6,188 nt of DNA. Source: Candidatus Levyibacteriota bacterium. Its GTDB lineage: Bacteria > Patescibacteriota > Microgenomatia > Levybacterales > UBA12049. The stretch lies in the NCBI GenBank assembly GCA_003173995.1, contig PRDT01000046.1, positions 1 to 6,188 on the forward strand. The letters are read 5' to 3'. Within the stretch, counting starts at the first letter, position 1; every line of letters starts with the position of its first letter. Under the pieces are notes generated by a model that had not been told where the DNA came from, searched no databases, and saw nothing but the letters and a program-made list of their open reading frames with translations. Position numbers and translations under genes: made by a program. Below are positions 1-4,936 of this stretch, piece after piece.

Positions 1-377
1 GTGAGTGATGCAAAAAGAGCTGAGAAAAATCTGCCAATAAGATTGATATTACCCCAAGTTGCAAGCCAATTGGGTGACTGAGTTAACCAAACAAGTAAGT
101 CACCAGCTGCACGATAAAGATAGATAGAAAAGCCTCCATACGCAAAAAAGTGAGGATTCAGTTGACTCAAAAATTTTATTTGCCCAACAGCATTTGCAAT
201 ATTTCGCTCATCTGGATGGAATGTAAGTCCTTGATCCCAATTGAGATTATAAAATCTGAAAAGAATGCTAATGCCAAAAAGAACTCCCAAAACAAGGAGG
301 GTCTCAATATGCTCTCTTTTTATTTTATGGAGTTTCTGTAATATGGTGGGAAATTTTTTCCCCAAGTTCCACCGCAT
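1..377 (-). CDS. GT-C membrane glycosyltransferase, family 39/ArnT-PMT-like, N-terminal part (runs off window)
   Basis: Reading leftward from an ATG at 377-375, the frame stays open to the window edge (125 complete codons). A basic cytoplasmic segment (residues 1-25) precedes a first membrane helix at about 26-43. An outside loop follows, carrying FHPDER at 53-58. An acidic pair (here D56-E57) in the first external loop is typical of GT39/ArnT-type enzymes, where it contributes to catalysis and metal or phosphate handling. These enzymes move sugars from polyprenyl-phosphate carriers onto proteins or glycans outside the membrane. The later NPHFFAYGG stretch (about 76-84) also fits the family. 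The start is supported by AGGGGG at 385-390, 7 nt upstream. The gene overlaps the end of the flavoprotein gene by 53 bp in another frame; the only other nearby start is a TTG at 365. The family is fairly sure; donor and acceptor are unknown. Confidence 0.77.
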   Translation of the reverse strand, partial: MRWNLGKKFPTILQKLHKIKREHIETLLVLGVLFGISILFRFYNLNWDQGLTFHPDERNIANAVGQIKFLSQLNPHFFAYGGFSIYLYRAAGDLLVWLTQSPNWLATWGNINLIGRFFSALFASL

Positions 378-1590
378 AATTTGTCCCCCTATCCCATGGG
401 TATACTTGTTGCATGTTGGCGAGATAGACATTTGGTAGTGGGGTATCAAATGATGGGACATCTTTTGAATAATTAATTGGAATAATTGGCTGAGCAAATG
501 GAACACTAAATTTAGTAACCCCAATAAGAGATTTTTTATATGTTGGATTTATTTTTGATAACAGTGGATCAAATTCTTTCAATAATTCTTCAGCAGTTAA
601 AGAAAAGTATTTGTGCTCTTTTGGTAAATAGTTGCCAAGATAAATAAGGTGCTCATTATTATAATGTTTTTTATCCATAAAATTTGTATGTTCAACAATT
701 GCTAATACTGGAGCCTTGGTGTCACAGACATTTAACCAATAGGTATTATCAGCAAAGAATGGTTCTTTCAGTCGCATTACAACAACAACTGCGCCAATGC
801 CTTGGAGTTTTATCAAGCTTTTCTTATAGTCATCAGGAAGTGATGGAGCGATTTTCAAAAATGCAAAAGAAGGCAAGGTAACAATAACTTTATCAAATGT
901 TCCGTGCTTACCTAAGTCTACTTTTTCATCACCTGATGTGAGCTGTTCGATATCTGCGTTATAGATAATTTTTCCACCATTTTTCTCAACAGTGTGGGCA
1001 AGAGCCTCAACAAATCGCAAAAAACCTCCTTCAGGATAGGCAAGAGATGGTGTCCTCTTGGTCACTCTCGCCCAAAACCATGCAAGGGAGATATCGGGAG
1101 TAAAACTGCCAAATTTATTACGAAGAAGAGGCTCCCAAAGAATACGATATGGTTTTTCTCCCATTGCCTTTGGTAAGATGCTTGCTGCAGTATATTTCTC
1201 AAGAGGCTTCCAATAGGGGTTATAGCGAAGAAGTGCTAAAGCACCTGCCATACGAATTCTTTCAAAGAGAGACAATTTTGGGAAAGTGAGAATAGTAGTT
1301 GGAGAATCAAGTTGGAAAATTTCATTATCAATAAGTGATGAAGTCTTTGGTCTTTTAATAATGACGGGATAATTAAGTTCTTTTGCCAAATCCAAAACAG
1401 CCTTATCATTGGTAAACCAATGATGATAGAAAGCTTCAAGCGTCCATCCCCATTCTTTTTCTTTATATCCAATTGCAAGGCCCCCTGGCTTACTATCTCT
1501 CTCAAAGACGGTAACAGTGTGTCCTTTTTTCAATAAGTCATATGCTGCAGTAAGACCGGTAAATCCGGCTCCTATAATTGCTATATTCAT
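325..1590 (-). CDS. FAD-dependent oxidoreductase (amine oxidase / protoporphyrinogen-oxidase-like superfamily)
   Basis: This 421-residue protein is probably soluble or membrane-peripheral. It opens with a Rossmann dinucleotide-binding motif: G7-A-G9-F-T-G12, then the acidic residue E30 at the end of the second strand, followed by R31 and the PGG turn at 35-37 that is typical of this superfamily. The C-terminal segment at 386-413 (NVYLANMQQVYPWDRGTNYA) matches the second FAD-contacting region of HemY, phytoene-desaturase and amine-oxidase-type enzymes. Length fits the family. The ATG at 1590-1588 overlaps the upstream stop codon (ATGA) and has AGAGGAG at 1598-1604. No haem or carotenoid genes are nearby. 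Its neighbours are a surface protein gene and a GT-C glycosyltransferase, so a substrate such as a nucleotide sugar or polyprenyl lipid is possible but unproven. An automatic label of protoporphyrinogen oxidase would be over-specific. Confidence 0.88.
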   Translation of the reverse strand: MNIAIIGAGFTGLTAAYDLLKKGHTVTVFERDSKPGGLAIGYKEKEWGWTLEAFYHHWFTNDKAVLDLAKELNYPVIIKRPKTSSLIDNEIFQLDSPTTILTFPKLSLFERIRMAGALALLRYNPYWKPLEKYTAASILPKAMGEKPYRILWEPLLRNKFGSFTPDISLAWFWARVTKRTPSLAYPEGGFLRFVEALAHTVEKNGGKIIYNADIEQLTSGDEKVDLGKHGTFDKVIVTLPSFAFLKIAPSLPDDYKKSLIKLQGIGAVVVVMRLKEPFFADNTYWLNVCDTKAPVLAIVEHTNFMDKKHYNNEHLIYLGNYLPKEHKYFSLTAEELLKEFDPLLSKINPTYKKSLIGVTKFSVPFAQPIIPINYSKDVPSFDTPLPNVYLANMQQVYPWDRGTNYAVELGEKISHHITETP

Positions 1591-2987
1591 AACGTTGCTC
1601 CTCTTGTAAGCAAGAATAATATAATACCAACAACAGTAGTTACAATACCAGTGGCTCCTGCGATAACAACAGTATTGCTTCCTGTTGGAGGAAGTGGAGA
1701 AGGTCTAACACTTGGAGTGGGTGTTGCAGTAATGGTCAGTCCACCTTTTGTTTGCTGCACAATTGTTGGGGTAGCAGTTGGGGCTACTGGCTTTTGGGTT
1801 GGTGTTGGTGTTGGTGCATTTGGTTTTTTTGTTGGTGTTGGCGTTGCAGGCCTCGTTGTTGGTTTGGCTGATGGTGTTGCCGTCTGATCGACTTCTGTTC
1901 CTGCTGCATAGACAGTAAAGGATTGTTTGATAGTGTGTAAAATACCAAATTGATCAGCTGTTGTTATGGAAATAGTATGTTGACCAGGCGAGAGAGGCTT
2001 ATCCGGTCGATAAATCCAGCTTCCTGCACCATTTGCTGTAACTTGCGTTTTGATGGCATCGTCTGAATGAATTTCAATACTCACTGTTCCGTTTGGTTGG
2101 GCTGTCCCTTTAAACTGTGGTTGTTGATCACTAAAGCTTTGATCTGATTGAGGTGTAATAATCTTTGGCGTTGCAACAAGAGAATTATCTATTGGAAAAT
2201 CAGGAAATGCACTTTCTTGTGCCGATCCGGATGCAATAGGGCTGATACTTATGGTAAAGTCATAGTCTTGTGAAAGATTAATAAGTGGTACTGGATTACT
2301 TGCTCCAGCAATTGCTGTTACATGAGATGTTGATGTTGGATCTATGGCAAGAATTTGTAATGTTGTGTTGGGATTAATTGGATATAAAGATTTTAAGTCA
2401 TTACTTCGCATAAGATTGAGAGGCAGAATATAAAGTCCTGACGACTTCAAAAGTGTTGACAGTGTTTGACCATTGTGTGCTGTTACATAAATAATTGCCT
2501 CATCTGGCTTTTGTCCATCTGCCCCAACAAGCCGTCCAGCAAGAGGGATTTGAGAGGATGGTGGTGCGTCAATTTTGGGACCTGTTGTCACGGTAAACGT
2601 AGTACCATTATTTAAAAATGTTGTTGTGCCGGAAAGAATAGAGAATTCATAGGCTGTTTCGGGTTTTAGGTCATGTGCTGAAATACTGTGAATATTGTAT
2701 TGCTTTGGAACCCCACCTTCTTGATCTCTCTCATCAAGGACTGTTTGGGGATTATCTTTTCCTAATGAAAGAGTACCAATAACGCTTGCGTCTGTTTGAT
2801 AGGTAACAGTAAATGAGGTATCGGTAATATTTGTGATGCGAATATTCTGTGGAGTTTCAGATGGTGCAGCATGACCGAAAAGATTAGTCTCTGTCTGAAC
2901 TAAGTATGTAGTCACTCCCACACCAACAACAAGCAAAAATATTGCAAATATTGATGGGATTTTTATATTCCAAAATGGGTGTTTCAT
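1587..2987 (-). CDS. Secreted FN3/Ig-like surface protein with Pro/Thr-rich stalk and C-terminal LPPTG sorting-type signal
   Basis: This 466-residue protein has a modular surface architecture. Residues 11-30 form an N-terminal signal or anchor helix. A fibronectin type III-like domain spans about 43-136 (ITNITDTSFTVTY at 51-63). A carboxypeptidase-regulatory-like beta domain follows at about 147-247, starting PLAGRLVGADG, and a bacterial Ig-like domain lies at about 272-361. Residues 364-431 are a Pro/Thr/Ala/Lys stalk. The end carries LPPTG at 432-436, a hydrophobic helix at about 439-460 and a short tail with one arginine (R461), the layout of a sortase substrate. The start overlaps the preceding stop (ATGA) and has GGGAGGAG at 2998-3005. 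It is cotranscribed with pilN/pilO-like genes, so a pilus-associated or cell-wall-anchored adhesin or scaffold is likely. The exact role is unknown and no sortase is in the window. The tail could instead be a plain membrane anchor. Confidence 0.86.
   Translation of the reverse strand: MKHPFWNIKIPSIFAIFLLVVGVGVTTYLVQTETNLFGHAAPSETPQNIRITNITDTSFTVTYQTDASVIGTLSLGKDNPQTVLDERDQEGGVPKQYNIHSISAHDLKPETAYEFSILSGTTTFLNNGTTFTVTTGPKIDAPPSSQIPLAGRLVGADGQKPDEAIIYVTAHNGQTLSTLLKSSGLYILPLNLMRSNDLKSLYPINPNTTLQILAIDPTSTSHVTAIAGASNPVPLINLSQDYDFTISISPIASGSAQESAFPDFPIDNSLVATPKIITPQSDQSFSDQQPQFKGTAQPNGTVSIEIHSDDAIKTQVTANGAGSWIYRPDKPLSPGQHTISITTADQFGILHTIKQSFTVYAAGTEVDQTATPSAKPTTRPATPTPTKKPNAPTPTPTQKPVAPTATPTIVQQTKGGLTITATPTPSVRPSPLPPTGSNTVVIAGATGIVTTVVGIILFLLTRGATL
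1680..1694 (-). other. LPPTG sortase-type recognition motif codons
   Basis: These five codons encode L-P-P-T-G at residues 432-436 of the FN3 surface protein. They are followed by about 20 hydrophobic residues and a short end containing R461. That order is the standard cell-wall sorting signal. The positive tail is weak (a single arginine), so processing by a sortase is likely but not certain. Confidence 0.65.
1764..1847 (-). repeat. Degenerate in-frame repeat encoding the Pro/Thr stalk
   Basis: Residues 381-408 of the surface protein consist of about two and a half units of 10-11 residues built on the pattern A-(P)-T-P-T-P-T-x-K-P-x: ATPTPTKKPN, APTPTPTQKPV, then a partial APTATPT. On the plus strand this appears as runs of GGTGTT and GTTGGT. 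Such stalks hold domains away from the cell surface and are common O-glycosylation substrates. They also allow length changes by slippage. Confidence 0.6.
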
Positions 2988-3301
2988 TGTGTTGATGCTC
3001 CTCCCGATGCTTGTTTGGCGGATTCAGATGAAATTGGTTGCACTGGAGTTATTGGCAATGGTGTTGGCGATGGAGTTATACTCGGAATGATGGTTATAGC
3101 AACAACAGGGGTAACCTTTTGTCTTTTCTTCAGGATGTCAAAGGTTGTTTGATCAAATGTCTTGGCAATTGGATTTAGCTCTTGTCCAACAGTATCTGTA
3201 ATTGTTGAAGTAAGCGAATGGTGAAGGATATTGAAGATAATCCATATCACAACCAAAATACTTGATGAGATAAGTAAAAATAATAAATCTTTTTGTTTCA
3301 T
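2984..3301 (-). CDS. Small single-pass membrane protein with Pro-rich tail, in pilus operon
   Basis: I do not recognise this 105-residue family. It has an N-terminal membrane helix (about 6-27) after a short basic start (MKQK), a polar or amphipathic segment (about 30-62, including ELNPIAKTFDQTTFDILKKR), and a Pro/Thr/Ser tail (about 69-90, with SITPSPTPLPITP). It ends in a Ser/Gly/Ala/Gln-rich sequence. The predicted topology is N-terminus inside and tail outside. The ATG at 3301-3299 lies 3 nt after the pilO stop and has AAAGGA at 3308-3313. Its stop overlaps the ATG of the surface protein. It sits where pilP follows pilO in proteobacterial pilus operons, but it has no lipobox and no visible PilP-like beta domain. 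The coding call is strong because of the coupling on both sides; the function is unknown. Confidence 0.75.
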   Translation of the reverse strand: MKQKDLLFLLISSSILVVIWIIFNILHHSLTSTITDTVGQELNPIAKTFDQTTFDILKKRQKVTPVVAITIIPSITPSPTPLPITPVQPISSESAKQASGGASTQ

Positions 3302-3304
3302 AGA

Positions 3305-3928
3305 CTATCCTTTAAAAAATGCTTTTCCTCGTATATCTATTCGGTAAGGATCTGTTGGCTTAACGCCTTCATGCATGGTGATAGATTCAATTGTTACCAA
3401 ACGGCTACTTCCAGTGAGATCTACTAGAAAATGAGACAAATTACTGTAGGATCCTGATCCGTCTATTGTAAAGGTATAAGTAATATATTTGCTAGTTACG
3501 GTTTGTTGTGAGAGATCTACAGGAAGAGTTTGCACTCGTTCGATTGCTATTGCGTTAGAATTACCAATTGATTGGACTTGTCCTAAGAATGTTGCAATAT
3601 CAGGACTTTGCGGGATAGCAGCATAAACACTATCCAAATCATTTTTAATTCGTGCATAGGACTCCTGAAGATAGGAAAGATTAGAAATTTTGGTTTGGAG
3701 TGTCTCGTGAACATATTCACTATCTGTAATCTGTTTTTTAAGATCAGCAATAGTTGAGAATGTTGGATTTATAGCAAAAAATCCAAAAAATGTAATGGTA
3801 AAAAGAGTCAAGATAAGTGTTGTAAAGGATTGAACCTTTTTCTGCTTGAGAGCAGGCATAAGTCCAACAAGGTACCTTTCCGTAATTTGTGGAGGGATAA
3901 ATTTTCTGTTTAGCTGAAATTTTTTCAT
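3305..3928 (-). CDS. pilO: PilO-like type IV pilus inner-membrane assembly protein
   Basis: This 207-residue protein has the PilO plan. A basic cytoplasmic N-terminus (1-34) is followed by one membrane helix (about 35-53) and a coiled-coil stretch (about 57-103). Next comes the IPQSPDIATFLGQVQSIG segment (105-122), typical of the start of the PilO globular domain. A ferredoxin-like fold then has strands around 148-158 (YITYTFTIDGSGS from 148) and 177-200. In known systems PilO pairs with PilN in the inner-membrane platform that links the cytoplasmic motor to the growing pilus. The ATG at 3928-3926 overlaps the pilN stop by 4 bp, so coupling is expected, and AAAGGT at 3937-3942 serves as a ribosome site. 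The assignment rests on layout and neighbour rather than on catalytic residues. Confidence 0.85.
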   Translation of the reverse strand: MKKFQLNRKFIPPQITERYLVGLMPALKQKKVQSFTTLILTLFTITFFGFFAINPTFSTIADLKKQITDSEYVHETLQTKISNLSYLQESYARIKNDLDSVYAAIPQSPDIATFLGQVQSIGNSNAIAIERVQTLPVDLSQQTVTSKYITYTFTIDGSGSYSNLSHFLVDLTGSSRLVTIESITMHEGVKPTDPYRIDIRGKAFFKG

Positions 3929-4482
3929 AATAATTTACCTTTATTTACCTTAAAAGTTGCGGTGATGCTGACATCGATTGTCGCTGTTGTGGTTCGATTT
4001 TCAATCTTATCAACGCTCACACTTGCCACCAATGGATATTCCTTTAATTTGGTGACAAGATCACTAATGGGTTGGATAGATTGGGTTGATCCTTCAATTT
4101 TTACATTGTCAATTGCAAAGGAAATATCACTCACAGCAAAGGTAGGAGGAATAAATCCAATAATATTTTTAAATTCTGTTGTGGTTTGGCTACTCTCATT
4201 CATAATTTGTTTGGAAAGAGCGAGTCTATCTTGTAAGTTACGAAAGGTATCCTCATTATTTTTGAGAAGTTTGACCACAGCTTGTTCTTGTGCAATACGA
4301 TCATGCAAATCTACGAGAGATCTATCAAGGGAGAAGCGATAGAGGAATGCACTTAAAGCTACAGCCTCGGTCAAAATAATGACAACACGGCCTGCGTTTA
4401 AGGCCCAAACAATAAAGCGGTCGACAAATGACTCACCACGGCCTTTTGCAAGGTTAATGTTTATCCCCGGAACTTTTTGCAT
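3925..4482 (-). CDS. pilN: PilN-like type IV pilus inner-membrane assembly protein
   Basis: This 185-residue protein has a short cytoplasmic N-terminus carrying ININLA (7-12), which resembles the INLLP-type motif by which PilN docks into the actin-like protein PilM. A membrane helix lies at about 31-50 and a coiled coil at about 54-95. A C-terminal ferredoxin-like domain (about 115-179) contains VKIEGSTQSIQPISDLVTKL (127-146), the usual PilN signature of a strand, a glycine turn and a helix. It is the first gene of the leftward operon and is followed by pilO with an ATGA overlap. The ATG at 4482-4480 has no Shine-Dalgarno sequence; a promoter-like element lies just upstream (4492-4520), so the mRNA may be nearly leaderless. 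No pilM, pilB, pilC or pilT is present in this window. Confidence 0.84.
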   Translation of the reverse strand: MQKVPGININLAKGRGESFVDRFIVWALNAGRVVIILTEAVALSAFLYRFSLDRSLVDLHDRIAQEQAVVKLLKNNEDTFRNLQDRLALSKQIMNESSQTTTEFKNIIGFIPPTFAVSDISFAIDNVKIEGSTQSIQPISDLVTKLKEYPLVASVSVDKIENRTTTATIDVSITATFKVNKGKLL

Positions 4483-4491
4483 GCTAATTTT

Positions 4492-4520
4492 AGTCTATGG
4501 GTTTTTGAGGTATTTGTCAA
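4492..4520 (-). promoter_or_regulatory. Predicted sigma70-type promoter of the pilN operon
   Basis: On the minus strand a perfect TTGACA (4520-4515) is followed by a 17-bp spacer and TAGACT (4497-4492), which matches TATAAT at 4 of 6 positions. Only 9 nt separate the -10 element from the pilN ATG. Transcription would therefore start about 2-3 nt before, or at, the start codon. The overlapping TAAAAT (4492-4487) looks better by itself but would lie 22 bp from the -35 element, which is too far. Confidence 0.6.
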
Positions 4521-4545
4521 AGAGATTGGAGCCTAAAAAAGGGAC

Positions 4546-4872
4546 TTATTTTTTCTTTGGAGCTGCTGCTTTTTTTGCTTTTGCAGGGGCTTTTTTTGCA
4601 GTCTCTTTTGGAGCTGCTTTTTCTGCCTTTGGAGCTGACTTTGGTAATTGTGCTGCCAAAGAAGATTTCAGATGTGCTGCCTTATTTTTGTGCATTAAGT
4701 GCTTCTTAACTGCTTTATCTGCAGCTTTTTGTACTTCCCGAAAAGTTTTTTCTGTAGGATTTTTTCGCGCAGCTTTAATAAGTGCTTTTAAGTTATCTTT
4801 TACCTTTTCATTTTGCACTTCTCGCTTGCGGTCTTGTCGTAATTTTTTCTTTGCTGATTTTATGACTGGCAT
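4546..4872 (-). CDS. rpsT: 30S ribosomal protein S20
   Basis: S20 binds 16S rRNA and is needed early in assembly of the small subunit. The protein shows the family start (MPVIKSAKKKLRQ) and the late signature MHKNKAAHLKSSLA (60-73), with the helical basic core between them. The core (about 76 residues) is slightly shorter than the usual 85-90. It is followed by an added 32-residue Ala/Lys/Pro tail (77-108) resembling low-complexity tails of histone H1-like proteins. The ATG at 4872-4870 gives the canonical N-terminus. It has no Shine-Dalgarno sequence, and an extended -10 element ends 6 nt upstream, so the message may be leaderless. The gene is divergent from murJ and is followed 63 bp later by the pilN operon. 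Confidence 0.96.
   Translation of the reverse strand: MPVIKSAKKKLRQDRKREVQNEKVKDNLKALIKAARKNPTEKTFREVQKAADKAVKKHLMHKNKAAHLKSSLAAQLPKSAPKAEKAAPKETAKKAPAKAKKAAAPKKK
4549..4644 (-). repeat. Low-complexity Ala/Lys/Pro tail of S20
   Basis: Residues 77-108 are almost entirely A, K, P and E, with short motifs such as KAAAPKKK at the end and repeated KA/AK steps. The DNA is correspondingly rich in imperfect GCTTTTTTTGC-type repeats on the plus strand. The tail lies beyond the conserved S20 fold and is predicted to be disordered and strongly basic. Confidence 0.7.
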
Positions 4873-4878
4873 AGCGGT

Positions 4879-4907
4879 ATTTTACCATGATATACTGTAA
4901 ACCGCAA
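4879..4907 (-). promoter_or_regulatory. Predicted rpsT promoter, extended -10 type, leaderless start
   Basis: On the minus strand the sequence TGG-TAAAAT (4887-4879) forms an extended -10 element. A weak TTGCGG lies 17 bp upstream (4907-4902). The -10 element is followed by 6 nt and then the rpsT ATG, so the expected start nucleotide (7 nt downstream) is the A of the start codon itself. Confidence 0.55.
4888..4896 (+). promoter_or_regulatory. Predicted murJ promoter, extended -10 type
   Basis: TGA-TATACT is an extended -10 element with 5 of 6 matches to TATAAT. No recognisable -35 lies 16-18 bp upstream. Transcription would begin near 4903, giving a leader of about 34 nt with no Shine-Dalgarno sequence before the murJ ATG. 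The element abuts the rpsT extended -10 on the other strand. Confidence 0.5.
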
Positions 4908-4936
4908 CTACAAAAAGCATTCAGTTGTTAAAATAT

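Noticed and set aside
150..341. A 63-codon rightward frame near the left edge
   Set aside because: It lies opposite the glycosyltransferase N-terminal region, which shows a membrane helix and the HPDE motif.
1651..1887. A 78-codon rightward frame encoding a Gly/Val-rich, apparently hydrophobic peptide
   Set aside because: It is the complement of the Pro/Thr stalk and LPPTG tail of the surface protein; composition is explained by that repeat.
1764..1898. CRISPR-like or tandem DNA repeat array
   Set aside because: The repeats are short, degenerate and in frame with the Pro/Thr stalk codons, without unique spacers.
3962..4342. A 126-codon rightward open frame
   Set aside because: It is fully antisense to pilN, whose protein has recognisable structure; no ribosome site or family match.
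4525..4565. Possible rho-independent terminator between rpsT and pilN
   Set aside because: There is an A6 run in the end of rpsT and a T6 run after its stop, but the only pairing is A-T, with no GC-rich stem. Readthrough from rpsT into pilN remains possible.
4379..4900. A 173-codon rightward open frame opposite rpsT and the start of pilN
   Set aside because: It is the antisense shadow of the Ala/Lys-rich rpsT gene; its Phe/Ala/Cys-rich product follows from complementing Lys/Ala codons, and it crosses two real genes and a promoter region.
4929..4934. TAAAAT just before murJ as a -10 element
   Set aside because: It lies only 2 nt from the ATG, so the start would fall inside the coding sequence; it also lacks a -35 or an extended -10 TG. 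TATACT at 4891-4896 fits better.
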